Shown one piece after another: positions 33,721 through 41,712 of a DNA stretch of 64,000 nt. The translations under genes were made by a program, and so were the position numbers. The DNA is taken from positions 124,001 through 188,000 of the forward strand of contig NZ_QJVC01000002.1 of assembly GCF_003219795.1 (NCBI RefSeq), given 5' to 3'. The first letter of the stretch is position 1. Every line of letters begins with the position of its first letter. The notes under the pieces were generated by a model. That model did not search any database and was not told where the DNA came from. It saw only the letters and a list, made by a program, of their open reading frames with translations. Source of the stretch: Arthrobacter psychrolactophilus. Lineage in GTDB: Bacteria; Actinomycetota; Actinomycetes; Actinomycetales; Micrococcaceae.

Positions 33721-34416
33721 CTAGGGTGTGGCGCGGCGCAAGGTCAGGAAAGCGCCCACGCCCAAGGCCGCCGAGAGTCCCAGCGCCACCACTCCCAGGC
33801 TCAGCGGCGTCAGCGAGACAATCCAGCTACCCACCTGCGCCCAGGAGCCCTGCCAGGTGATGAGCCCGAAGGCGGCGACCAGGATCAGGGCCAGGCTGAG
33901 GCCGCTCACGAGCAATCCCGTCGCCTGCCAGCGCTTGTACAGGGTGGCTCCCCAGAAGCCGAGCAGGAATAAGAACATCATGAGCACAAAGTAAAAGAAC
34001 AACTGTACGAACCACGGCTGATCGGCCACCCATTGCAGGGCAAAGATCCGCCCATTCATGCCCCACCCGTTGGAGCGCAGTTCTAGCTGACCCAGCACCA
34101 CATAGAGCGCGGCGACCCCGGCCGCCACCACGGTAAACAGTCCCACCGTGCCCAGGAAAAAGTTACGCCGGCTGACGCTGAGCCCCTGCGCAAAAGGAAA
34201 GGTGAGGGTCAAGGATTGGATACCCAAGGCAAAGAAGTACCACATGACAGCCTGTCCGGCCCCGGAATATTTAATGCCCGTTACCGCGGATGCGGGCAGC
34301 ATGGCCCAGATGGCCAGCGTCAGGGCAAAGGCCGAGCCGAGAATGATGGCGGGTATACCCAAAAACGTCCATTTATTAATGAGCTGCATTTTGGCAACTC
34401 CCAGTGCCCGGTTCAT
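33721..34416 (-). CDS. Membrane subunit of a GntR-linked ABC transporter
   Basis: 231-residue protein with six predicted helices and no recognisable soluble domain: GLSVSRRNFFLGT lies between helices 2 and 3. By position it is the permease of the ABC ATPase upstream: its ATG overlaps the ATPase stop by 4 bases. Systems of this form (GntR regulator, ATPase, small permease, as in YtrA-YtrB-YtrC) respond to cell-wall stress in Bacillus; whether this one does is inference. Confidence 0.78.
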   Translation of the reverse strand: MNRALGVAKMQLINKWTFLGIPAIILGSAFALTLAIWAMLPASAVTGIKYSGAGQAVMWYFFALGIQSLTLTFPFAQGLSVSRRNFFLGTVGLFTVVAAGVAALYVVLGQLELRSNGWGMNGRIFALQWVADQPWFVQLFFYFVLMMFLFLLGFWGATLYKRWQATGLLVSGLSLALILVAAFGLITWQGSWAQVGSWIVSLTPLSLGVVALGLSAALGVGAFLTLRRATP

Positions 34417-35366
34417 CGCGATGCTCCCATCTGAGTTTCCTTGCGCTCTATATCCGTGGGGTCCTCGAACGATCCGTCGCTACCCAAGGAGGCTCCGGCG
34501 TCGAGCGTTTTTCGAATCACAATCTGTTGCAGCGAGACCGGAGCCAACTCCAGACCCAACTCCTGCGCCTCGCGGCGCTCGGCGGCAGTTAGGGCGCCGT
34601 CAAGGGTGAGAGCCAGCAAGGCTCCGATGCTTTCCCGATGGAGCACCGCCCGGCCCGCGGCGAAGGACTCGACGAGGTGGGCGGGACCGGCGATCGAGAC
34701 GGCCGATCCGCGAATGTTGTCCGCGTCGTCGTCCACCAGGATGCGGCCCTGATCGATGATGATGACGTGCTCCAACAGGTTCGCCACCTCATCAATCAGA
34801 TGCGAGGAGAGCACGATCGTGCGGGGAAATTCCGCATAGTCCGCCAACAAGCGGTCGTAGAACAGTTGCCGGGCCACGGCGTCCAAACCCAGATACGGCT
34901 CATCGAAGAAGGTCAGCTCGGCACGAGAGGCCAAACCGATAATCACCCCCACGGCGGAAAGCTGACCGCGCGAGAGCTTCTTGATGCGGCGCTTCATGGG
35001 CAGCGCAAAATCCTGCGCCAACTGTGCGGCCAAGGCGTGATCCCAGTTCTGATAGAACAAGGCGGCCGCCTTGAAGGCGTGGATCGGCTTGAAGTCATCG
35101 GGATACTTTTGCGATTCCCGAATGAAACACAACCGGCTCAGAACCTGCTCATTCTCATAGGGGTGTTCCCCAAAGACGCGGACCTCGCCGGAACTGGCAA
35201 AGCCCTGCGCCGTCAGAATCGACATCAGGGTGGTCTTGCCGGCGCCGTTACGCCCCAGGAGTCCGTAAATCTTGTCTCGCTCCAGGGTGAGGCTGACGCC
35301 GTCGAGCGCCGTGACGTCTCGATACACCCGGGAAAGGTTGCTGACTTCAACGATGGCCGTACTCAT
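34413..35366 (-). CDS. ABC transporter ATPase (YtrB-like)
   Basis: 317-residue nucleotide-binding subunit. Walker A GLLGRNGAGKTTLMSIL, Q-loop around FIRESQKYPDDF, signature KLSRGQLSAV in place of the canonical LSGGQ, Walker B ELTFFDEPYLGLD, and switch His in VLSSHLIDEV. The SRGQ signature and the extended Q-loop region FIRESQKYPDDFKP resemble the YtrB/EcsA-like exporters linked to GntR regulators. The 100-residue C-terminal part is unconserved. ATG 35366 overlaps the regulator stop (ATGA); the long upstream frame is not coding. Confidence 0.88.
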   Translation of the reverse strand: MSTAIVEVSNLSRVYRDVTALDGVSLTLERDKIYGLLGRNGAGKTTLMSILTAQGFASSGEVRVFGEHPYENEQVLSRLCFIRESQKYPDDFKPIHAFKAAALFYQNWDHALAAQLAQDFALPMKRRIKKLSRGQLSAVGVIIGLASRAELTFFDEPYLGLDAVARQLFYDRLLADYAEFPRTIVLSSHLIDEVANLLEHVIIIDQGRILVDDDADNIRGSAVSIAGPAHLVESFAAGRAVLHRESIGALLALTLDGALTAAERREAQELGLELAPVSLQQIVIRKTLDAGASLGSDGSFEDPTDIERKETQMGASR

Positions 35367-35764
35367 TGCACACCTTCTTTCTCCATGGCCGCGGGGGCAT
35401 CCGACTCGGTAGCCGCCACACGCCCCAACATGGTCAGTAATTGCTGATTGTCTATGCCCAACTTGCATGCTTCGCGTGCCATCGGGCGGAGGAATTGCTC
35501 GTAAAAATCTTCCCGGCGCCGGCCTATCAGGACCGACCGGGCTCCCGCGGCAACAAACATCCCGATGCCCCGTTTCTTGTACAGGATTCCGTCGTCAACT
35601 AAGCGGTTGACGCCCTTCGCGGCCGTGGCCGGGTTGATCCGATGGAAGGCTGCAAACTCATTCGTGGAGGGCACCTGGGCTTCCTCGGCCAAGACGCCGT
35701 CGACAATGTCGTTCTCGATCATCTCGGCAATCTGAAGAAAGATGGGCCGGCTGTCATCGATCAT
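35363..35764 (-). CDS. GntR-family regulator, YtrA subfamily
   Basis: 133-residue regulator: an N-terminal winged helix (SRPIFLQIAEMIENDIVDG...VPSTNEFAAFHRINPATAAK) with a short C-terminal part of about 55 residues instead of a ligand-binding domain, which defines the YtrA subfamily. It is the first gene of an operon with an ABC ATPase and a permease and most likely represses it. The start ATG follows GGGGGTG. A symmetrical site lies 49 bases upstream. Confidence 0.9.
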   Translation of the reverse strand: MIDDSRPIFLQIAEMIENDIVDGVLAEEAQVPSTNEFAAFHRINPATAAKGVNRLVDDGILYKKRGIGMFVAAGARSVLIGRRREDFYEQFLRPMAREACKLGIDNQQLLTMLGRVAATESDAPAAMEKEGVQ

Positions 35765-35812
35765 GCGAACACCCCCGTGACACCATGCTCAGGAGCCTCA
35801 ACTCGCCTCATC

Positions 35813-35836
35813 GGTTCATTACTCATGTAACTAACC
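35813..35836. promoter_or_regulatory. Candidate operator of the GntR/ABC operon
   Basis: Interrupted palindrome with pattern GGTT-2-TTAC-4-GTAA-2-AACC (16 of 24 positions symmetrical) in the gap between the GntR gene and the divergent DedA gene. Size and spacing suit a GntR dimer. An adjacent ACCATATAACC could be promoter DNA. No binding evidence. Confidence 0.5.
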
Positions 35837-35923
35837 ATATAACCGTGCGACTAGAAGTCAACCCTTTACAAGCTCATCCTTTGGGTGGAGGGTACATTCA
35901 GCTAAGTACCGTAATCTTGGGGG

Positions 35924-36643
35924 GTGATACTTTCCGCTTTGAGTGATTCCGCCCTGCCGGCTCTCGTAGGACATGGAGCCGTTCCGTCCCTAGGCCTCCT
36001 GCCCGACTGGCTCGACCCCATGAAGATCCTCGACCACCCCGCTATGGGTGCTTGGGTCGTGGTGATTGCCTGTGGCATCATCTTCGCCGAGACGGGCCTG
36101 CTCGTAGGCTTCTTCCTCCCGGGCGATTCCCTGCTCTTCACGGCGGGCCTGCTGGTCAGCACCGGCTCCATGCCCGTGAACATCTGGGTTTTGATGCTCT
36201 TGCTGATCGTCTCCGGGTTCGTCGGCAACCAGCTGGGCTATTTCATCGGCTACAAGGCCGGCCCCGCCATCTTCAACAAACCCGACTCCAAGCTCTTCAA
36301 GAAGCAGCACGTCGACAGCGCCCATGCCTTCTTTGAAAAGCACGGCGGCAAGGCCCTGATCCTGGCTCGCTTCGTCCCCATCGTGCGTACCTTTGTACCC
36401 GTCATCGTGGGCGTGGCCAAGATGGAGATGCGCAAGTTCGTCTTCTTCAACGCCCTCGGTGCCGTGCTGTGGGCCGGCGGCGTGACGTACCTGGGCTACG
36501 TTCTGGGCAACAAGGTGCCGTGGGTGCGTGACAACCTCGACATCATCTTCATCGCCATCGTGGCCGTCTCCATCATTCCCGTTGGCATCGAGTTGCTCAA
36601 GGCCTTGAGCCACCGCCGCAAGAAGAATTCCTCACAGGCATAA
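35924..36643 (+). CDS. DedA-family membrane protein
   Basis: 239-residue member of the DedA/SNARE-associated (VTT) family, membrane proteins implicated in lipid (undecaprenyl phosphate or phospholipid) translocation and in maintaining membrane potential. Family motifs: FAETGLLVGFFLPGDSLLFTAG, GNQLGYFIGYKAG, and FVPIVRTFVPVIVGVAKMEMRKF with the key Arg residues. About five helices. Start GTG 35924 gives the expected short pre-helix. It is followed by a strong terminator. The specific lipid substrate cannot be told from sequence. Confidence 0.92.
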   Translation: MILSALSDSALPALVGHGAVPSLGLLPDWLDPMKILDHPAMGAWVVVIACGIIFAETGLLVGFFLPGDSLLFTAGLLVSTGSMPVNIWVLMLLLIVSGFVGNQLGYFIGYKAGPAIFNKPDSKLFKKQHVDSAHAFFEKHGGKALILARFVPIVRTFVPVIVGVAKMEMRKFVFFNALGAVLWAGGVTYLGYVLGNKVPWVRDNLDIIFIAIVAVSIIPVGIELLKALSHRRKKNSSQA

Positions 36644-36660
36644 GACTTTTTAGTTCCACG

Positions 36661-36705
36661 AACGACGGCGGCTGCCGGGCCATGTGCCCGGCAGCCGCCG
36701 TCGTT
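36661..36705 (+). terminator. Strong intrinsic terminator after the DedA gene
   Basis: A 20-bp uninterrupted GC-rich stem (36661-36680 with 36686-36705) encloses CATGT, 17 bases beyond the DedA stop, and the right arm runs into TTTTCCC. It may also help stop the convergent rdgB transcript. Confidence 0.85.
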
Positions 36706-36720
36706 TTCCCTCCTCCGTCA

Positions 36721-36790
36721 ATCTGTGTGGCAGTAGATACCGAAAACCTCCGAAAAAACGGGTGTTTTTCGCATCTACTGCGACACAGAT
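36721..36790. repeat. Long inverted repeat between convergent genes (element C)
   Basis: ATCTGTGT-G/C-GCAGTAGAT arms (36721-36738 and 36773-36790) match except at one base, continue inward with CGAAAA/TTTTCG pairing, and enclose CCGAAAAAACGGGTG-type sequence. Read on the minus strand the inner part is GCGAAAAACACCCG, close to GCGAAAACACCC of element A. It lies 15 bases after the DedA terminator and one base before the rdgB stop. Confidence 0.75.
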
Positions 36791-36791
36791 C

Positions 36792-37412
36792 TTAGGCGAG
36801 AGCCTTGATGATGTGTGGCAGCAGGGCCCGGAACGCATTGCCTCTGTGGCTGATGGCGTTCTTTTCCGCACTTGTCAGCTCCGCGCAGGACTTGTCCATG
36901 CCCAACGGCTGCAGGATGGGGTCGTAGCCAAAGCCGCCCTCGCCGCGCGGGGTGTGCAGCAGCGTCCCCTCGAGGGTGCCCTCCTCCACGACATCCAGCG
37001 TGCCATCCGGTCTGGCCAGCGCCGCGGCGCACACAAAACGTGCCCCGCGGTGCTCTTGGGCGATGTCGGAGAGCTGGGCGAGCAGCAGCGCAAGATTTGC
37101 CGCATCGTCGCCGTGGCGCCCGGCCCAGCGCGCCGAGAAGATCCCCGGCGCACCGCCCAAAACATCCACGGCCAGACCGGAATCGTCGGCAATAGCCAGG
37201 GCTCCGCTGAACTGCGCCACGGCATGAGCCTTCAAACGCGCGTTCGCCGCAAAGGTGACCCCTGTTTCGGCGACGTCGGGGGCCTCGATAGCTCCGGCGT
37301 CGACCACGTCGGTGTCCACATCCAGACCCGGGATCTGGCCGCGCAACAGCTCGCGCAACTCCCGCAGCTTGCCCTGGTTGTGGGTGGCGAGAACAACCTT
37401 CGGTGCCGGCAT
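36792..37412 (-). CDS. rdgB: Non-canonical purine NTP pyrophosphatase (RdgB/HAM1)
   Basis: 206-residue housecleaning enzyme that hydrolyses ITP, dITP and XTP to monophosphates, keeping deaminated purines out of DNA and RNA. Motifs: VVLATHNQGKLRELRELL, ETGVTFAANARLKA, ALAIADDSGLAVDVLGGAPGIFSARWAG (quoted as ADDSGLAVDVLGGAPGIFSA), GEGGFGYDPIL and ISHRGNAFRAL. Its ATG overlaps the rph stop as TAATG. The rph-rdgB pairing is conserved in actinobacteria. Confidence 0.97.
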   Translation of the reverse strand: MPAPKVVLATHNQGKLRELRELLRGQIPGLDVDTDVVDAGAIEAPDVAETGVTFAANARLKAHAVAQFSGALAIADDSGLAVDVLGGAPGIFSARWAGRHGDDAANLALLLAQLSDIAQEHRGARFVCAAALARPDGTLDVVEEGTLEGTLLHTPRGEGGFGYDPILQPLGMDKSCAELTSAEKNAISHRGNAFRALLPHIIKALA

Positions 37413-38152
37413 TAGGCGCCCAGGGTCTCGCGCTGGATGCGGCTCAATTCCGTGGTGCCGATCAGAGCGAGATCGAGCAGCTGGTTGAGCTCGTCACGGT
37501 CGAACGGGGCGCCTTCCGCGGTGCCCTGAACTTCCACGAACTTGCCGGAGCCGGTGACGACGACGTTCATGTCGGTCTCGGCGCGCACATCCTCAACGTA
37601 GGGCAGATCCAGCATGGGAACGCCGTCGATGATGCCCACCGAGATGGCCGAGACCGTGTCGATGAGCGGCTGGGCGTTCTTGGCGATGAGCTTGTTTTCC
37701 TTGGCGTACGCAATGGCGTCGGCCAGGGCTACGTAGGCGCCGGTGATCGCCGCGGTGCGGGTGCCGCCGTCGGCCTGCAAAACGTCGCAGTCCAGGACGA
37801 TCGTGTTCTCGCCGAGCGCCTTGGTGTCGATGATGGAGCGCAGTGAGCGGCCGATCAGGCGGGAGATCTCGTGCGTGCGGCCGCCGATCTTGCCCTTGAC
37901 GGATTCGCGGGAGTTACGGGTGTTCGTGGCGCGCGGCAGCATGGCGTATTCGGCCGTGACCCAGCCGGTGCCTTCGCCCTTGAGCCAGCGCGGCACGCCG
38001 GGGGTCAGGGAGGCGGTGCACAGCACGCGGGTGTTGCCGAATTCGATCAGGGCCGAACCTTCGGCCTGCTTGGACCAGCCGCGGGTGATGGTGATGTCGC
38101 GGAGCTGGTCATTGGAGCGCCCGTCGGCGCGGAGTGTTTCAGAGGAAGTCAT
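37412..38152 (-). CDS. rph: Ribonuclease PH
   Basis: 246-residue phosphorolytic 3'-5' exoribonuclease that trims tRNA 3' ends. Recognisable stretches: [45 protein letters not shown] (quoted partly), [52 protein letters not shown] and [17 protein letters not shown]. The ATG at 38152 gives the normal length; TACCCT lies 7 bases upstream, a leaderless layout. The frame continues upstream but without similarity. It is coupled to rdgB. Confidence 0.96.
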   Translation of the reverse strand: MTSSETLRADGRSNDQLRDITITRGWSKQAEGSALIEFGNTRVLCTASLTPGVPRWLKGEGTGWVTAEYAMLPRATNTRNSRESVKGKIGGRTHEISRLIGRSLRSIIDTKALGENTIVLDCDVLQADGGTRTAAITGAYVALADAIAYAKENKLIAKNAQPLIDTVSAISVGIIDGVPMLDLPYVEDVRAETDMNVVVTGSGKFVEVQGTAEGAPFDRDELNQLLDLALIGTTELSRIQRETLGA

Positions 38153-38237
38153 AGCATCAAGGGTAGTGCCTGGGCACAGCAATGGCGGCCCCGCCGCTGG
38201 GAGCCGCCATCGAATGACGCTGGATATATGTGACGAG

Positions 38238-38765
38238 TTAGCGCATCTTGTTCGCCAGCTTGAAGCTCTTCTTCTCGGCAAAGTACTTGGCTCCGGCACC
38301 CGTGAAGCACAGGATCATCGCGCCAATGCCGAGCAAGACCTGCAGGATCGTGGCAATGCCGCCGGGCATGGTCAGTCCCACGAGCTGGTACAGCGAGACC
38401 ACGGCCAGGATGGCACCCACAATGCGAGCCCAGCCCATGCCCTTCTTCAGGAACAGGCCGATCAGCACGTACAGGATCACGGCGATCACGGTCATGACGA
38501 TCAGGGTGCCCACCGTCACCATGACGGTCGTGTCGACCATGCTCTCGTCAATAACGGTCATCTTGGCGTCCTGGAACGTCTTCATGGCGTCTTCACGGAA
38601 CTGCGCGGAGTTGGCGTACATAATGCCAAAGATCGAGGCAATGACATGCAGCACGGCGGCGCCGATAAGCATGAAGAACACGGTGTTCATGATGGGCGGC
38701 GCGACCGGCGCCTGTCCCAGGGGAAGGTCGTTGGGTGCGGGGTTGTAGCGGGGCATTTCGCTCAT
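38238..38765 (-). CDS. Four-helix membrane protein of unknown function
   Basis: 175-residue protein with a Pro/Asn-rich cytoplasmic leader, a first helix [21 protein letters not shown], an amphipathic segment with [19 protein letters not shown], three further helices and a Lys-rich tail. The layout resembles small actinobacterial membrane proteins often called DUF4064-like, but I cannot assign a family firmly. ATG 38765 follows AAGGATG. It sits between rph and the MBL hydrolase on the same strand, inside a block that is contiguous in mycobacteria. Confidence 0.72.
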   Translation of the reverse strand: MSEMPRYNPAPNDLPLGQAPVAPPIMNTVFFMLIGAAVLHVIASIFGIMYANSAQFREDAMKTFQDAKMTVIDESMVDTTVMVTVGTLIVMTVIAVILYVLIGLFLKKGMGWARIVGAILAVVSLYQLVGLTMPGGIATILQVLLGIGAMILCFTGAGAKYFAEKKSFKLANKMR

Positions 38766-38906
38766 AGCGGGCATCCTTTATCTGTGACGGTCGACGGCGG
38801 CTGCCGCCCTTCTTCTGTCACCGAACCTATCCGCCCCCTCCTTCTGAGGAACTAGTCCTTTCGGAGGATATTGGCAATTAACTCCAAACACTGGCCAAAA
38901 GGACAG

Positions 38907-39704
38907 TTAAATCGTGTAGTGCACACCTGCAACGGCCGCGGCCACGTCACCGGAGTAGCTGCCCCGGGCTTCGCTGACAACAACGTTGGAGTCCGTCCAT
39001 ACGGGGATGTGCGTCAGCAACATGCGCTTCACATTGGCGCGTTCCGCTGCTTCACCAGCCCGCTTGCCGGTGAGGTGAACGTCCTTGATGTGATCGTCGC
39101 GGACTTCCTCGAAGGCCGCCTCGCACAAGAACATATCCGCATTTTGCGCAGCATCTTCGAGCCCCTGACAGCTATCGGTGTCGCCCGAGTAGGTGAGGAC
39201 GGCCGTGCGATCCACGCCGGTTCCGTCGTACTCCGTGACCTCGACCCGCAGCGCATAGGCTTCCGGCACGGGGTGGTTGACGGCGTACGGGGTGACCTTG
39301 AACGGGCCCACCGTGACGGGCTCGCGTTCCTGCCAGTTGATGAAGTCAAACTCCTCGCGCATGCCCGGATCCAGATCGAGTCCGTACGCCGTGGCCAAAC
39401 GATCGGCGGTTTCGGCCGGGCCCCACACGGGGATGCGGCCGCGGTGCCAGCCGTTAGGGCTCCAGCGCACGGCCACGTGCAAGCCGCAGAGGTCCATGCA
39501 GTGATCGGGGTGCAGGTGGCTGAGGAAGATCGCGTCGATGTCTTCGAGATCCATGTACTTTTGCACGGAACCTAAGGCCCCGCTGCCCAAGTCCATGAGC
39601 ACACGCCACGGCCGAACGCCGTCGTGCGCGGTCAGCAAATAACACGAAGCGGGCGACGACGGCCCAGGGAACGACCCGCTGCATCCAACAATCGTCAACT
39701 TCAT
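38907..39704 (-). CDS. MBL-fold phosphodiesterase-like hydrolase (Rv1339-type)
   Basis: 265-residue metallo-beta-lactamase-fold enzyme. Zinc motif [13 protein letters not shown], downstream ligands in [22 protein letters not shown] and LLTHIPVW. Its place between murI and rph is that of Mycobacterium tuberculosis Rv1339, an atypical class II cyclic-AMP phosphodiesterase, so a role in cAMP turnover is a reasonable hypothesis; an RNase Z-like activity is the alternative. The gene starts inside the murI stop (ATGA overlap). Confidence 0.88.
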   Translation of the reverse strand: MKLTIVGCSGSFPGPSSPASCYLLTAHDGVRPWRVLMDLGSGALGSVQKYMDLEDIDAIFLSHLHPDHCMDLCGLHVAVRWSPNGWHRGRIPVWGPAETADRLATAYGLDLDPGMREEFDFINWQEREPVTVGPFKVTPYAVNHPVPEAYALRVEVTEYDGTGVDRTAVLTYSGDTDSCQGLEDAAQNADMFLCEAAFEEVRDDHIKDVHLTGKRAGEAAERANVKRMLLTHIPVWTDSNVVVSEARGSYSGDVAAAVAGVHYTI

Positions 39705-40735
39705 GTTCGCTCCCCCACGTCTGTTCCCGGAACTGCCAGTCTGCCCACCGAATCGGCTAAAACAAAATTAGAGACGCCACTGGTGCGAGATCCCGCGGAT
39801 TTGCTCCGGGCAGCGGCCACCATGTCGTCGGTGATGATGCTCAAAGATCCCGTGGGATAGTGGGCTGCCACGTGGCTGACCTGTTCGACGGCGAGAACCT
39901 CAGGTCCCAGGAAGCGCCGGGCCAGCACGCCAAAGCTGGCGGCGTCACCTGTGGAGAGGAATTGGTGTGTGGGTGCCCCACCGGAGACCCGCTCGAGGTC
40001 GTGACTGACCAGGGCCTTGTAGACGTCTTTCGCGGTTTCCTCAGCGCTGGATACTAGCGTCACAGAGTCGCCCATGACGTAGGAAATCACGCCGGTCAGC
40101 AGCGGGTAGTGCGTGCAGCCCAGCACCAGCGTGTCCACGTCGGCGGCTTTCAGGGGTGCCAAGTACTCCTTGGCCGTGCTGAGCAGCTCGGGACCGGCCG
40201 TGATGCCGGATTCCACGAAGCGCACAAAGTCGGGGCAGGCCACGGAAGTGATCGCAAGATCGGGAGCGGCGGCAAAGGTGTCGTTGTAGGCGCGCGATCC
40301 CACGGTGGCCACCGTGCCGATGACGCCGACCTTGCCGGTGCGCGTCGCGGCCACGGCCCGGCGCACGGCGGGCTGGATGACCTCGATGACGGGAATGCCG
40401 TAGCGGGCGGTGTATCGCTCCCGGGCATCGCGCAGCACCGCTGCGGAGGCGGAGTTGCAGGCGATCACCAGGAGCTTGACGCCGGAATCCACCAGTTCAT
40501 CCATCACCCCGAGGGCATTGGCGCGTACCTCGGCGATGGGCAGTGGGCCGTACGGGCCGCGAGCGGTGTCGCCCACGTACAGGATCGATTCGTTGGGCAG
40601 CTGGTCGATCACGGCACGGGCCACGGTCAGCCCGCCCACCCCGGAATCAAAAATTCCGATGGGTCGCTCTGACACGAGACTTGCTCGTGAGCTCGTCTCT
40701 GGCGTTGGCGTGGGGCTGATGGAATGTGTGCTCAT
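39701..40735 (-). CDS. murI: Glutamate racemase
   Basis: 344 residues. Makes D-glutamate for peptidoglycan. Catalytic cysteines are in [11 protein letters not shown] (C93) and LGCTHYPLL (C207); the substrate Asp-Ser pair is in [10 protein letters not shown] (30-31). The protein is longer than the usual 260-280: about 20 unconserved residues precede the core and about 50 Ser/Ala-rich residues follow it. Coupled to the MBL hydrolase by a 4-base overlap. Confidence 0.95.
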   Translation of the reverse strand: MSTHSISPTPTPETSSRASLVSERPIGIFDSGVGGLTVARAVIDQLPNESILYVGDTARGPYGPLPIAEVRANALGVMDELVDSGVKLLVIACNSASAAVLRDARERYTARYGIPVIEVIQPAVRRAVAATRTGKVGVIGTVATVGSRAYNDTFAAAPDLAITSVACPDFVRFVESGITAGPELLSTAKEYLAPLKAADVDTLVLGCTHYPLLTGVISYVMGDSVTLVSSAEETAKDVYKALVSHDLERVSGGAPTHQFLSTGDAASFGVLARRFLGPEVLAVEQVSHVAAHYPTGSLSIITDDMVAAARSKSAGSRTSGVSNFVLADSVGRLAVPGTDVGERT

Positions 40736-40810
40736 GATCGATTCAACAATAGTTCTTTTGTTGGCTGTGGGGCGGCAAGTGCGCGCAACAACACATCTGC
40801 CGCCATCACC

Positions 40811-41377
40811 TTATTTACCGCGAGTCAGCTCTGAGAGCATGGCCTGCAGCAGGCTTTCCTGCAGCCAGGTGACGAAGTTGTAGACCAGGCTGAGGTAGCT
40901 TTCCACGTCGTCCGCTTCGTCCCAGTCCTGCACCTCGTGCACCCGCTCGGCGTCTTCCTCGTCCCGGATTTCCAGCCGTTCGGCCAGCACCAAGCGGACG
41001 TCGTTCAACGCCATGGCCCATAGCTTGGCGCTTTCGGGATCCAGCACCAGCTTCTCGCTCTCCAGGCTCAGGGAGGCGGCCCGCAGGGCACCAATCTTGG
41101 TTTCCCTCAGGGAGCGTTCGGTGAGCTGACGAAACTCCAGTGCGGAGTCGTCGTCGTTCTTCACCGCGTGCGGCAACAAGCGCAGGAGGGCTGGATCTGA
41201 GGGGACCTGCACCTCCATGTCCAGGCCGATCAGGGCCGCGAGCGGGTCCTCGTGGGCGGGGCGTTCGGGCTCGAGCATCGTGATGATGTCGGCGAAAAGT
41301 TTGCGCAAGAGATCGCGCTCGGCCGGTTCAAGGAATCCGGTGATGCCGCGGCGGCCGGCGGAGAAGGCCTTAGCCAC
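40811..41377 (-). CDS. DUF2017 protein
   Basis: 188-residue actinobacterial protein of unknown function, DUF2017. Visible family features are AFSAGRRGITGFLEPAERDLL near the N-terminus and the acidic C-terminal LSLVYNFVTWLQESLLQAML region, all helical. The GTG at 41377 starts inside the last codons of clpS (8-base overlap) after AAGGGTGG, so it is co-translated with clpS, a conserved arrangement. A link to proteolysis is suggested only by this. Confidence 0.87.
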   Translation of the reverse strand: MAKAFSAGRRGITGFLEPAERDLLRKLFADIITMLEPERPAHEDPLAALIGLDMEVQVPSDPALLRLLPHAVKNDDDSALEFRQLTERSLRETKIGALRAASLSLESEKLVLDPESAKLWAMALNDVRLVLAERLEIRDEEDAERVHEVQDWDEADDVESYLSLVYNFVTWLQESLLQAMLSELTRGK

Positions 41378-41675
41378 GAGGGCCACCCTTCTGAACCGTT
41401 GCCCACAGGCCAAAGCCGTGCATGGCCACGACGTGTGCTTCCATTTTTTCCTTTGAGCCATGGGCCACGGCGGACTTGCCTTCGGTGTGCACCTCAAGCA
41501 TTAATTTCGCCGCCTTGGCCTCTGAATAACCAAAATAACTTTGGAAGACATAACTGACGTAGCTCATCAAGTTGACCGGGTCATTCCACACGATCAACTC
41601 CCAAGGGATATCTGGGGAGATAAGTTCGCGCGTTGATGCTTCCCGGTCTGTTTCCGGGGCTGTGCTGACACTCAT
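41370..41675 (-). CDS. clpS: ATP-dependent Clp protease adaptor ClpS
   Basis: 101-residue adaptor that delivers N-degron substrates to ClpAP or ClpCP. Core motifs: PWELIVWNDPVNLMSYVSYVF (N-degron pocket with NDPVN), AAKLMLEVHTEGKSAVAHG and the C-terminal KMEAHVVAMHGFGLWATVQK. On the minus strand TAGAAT lies 6 bases before the ATG, predicting a leaderless mRNA. Divergent from pncB with only 37 bases between the start codons. Confidence 0.95.
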   Translation of the reverse strand: MSVSTAPETDREASTRELISPDIPWELIVWNDPVNLMSYVSYVFQSYFGYSEAKAAKLMLEVHTEGKSAVAHGSKEKMEAHVVAMHGFGLWATVQKGGPRG

Positions 41676-41681
41676 GTGTCC

Positions 41682-41705
41682 ATTCTAGTGTTGCCGCACT
41701 AAAGT
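41682..41705. promoter_or_regulatory. Shared divergent promoter region of clpS and pncB
   Basis: Two -10 hexamers are packed into the 37-base gap: TAGAAT on the minus strand (41687-41682), 6 bases from the clpS ATG, and TAAAGT on the plus strand (41700-41705), 7 bases from the pncB GTG. Between them TAGTG/CACTA (41686-41690 and 41697-41701) forms a small inverted repeat. The -35 regions would lie within or near the opposite gene's start. Confidence 0.55.
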
Positions 41706-41712
41706 AAATTCC

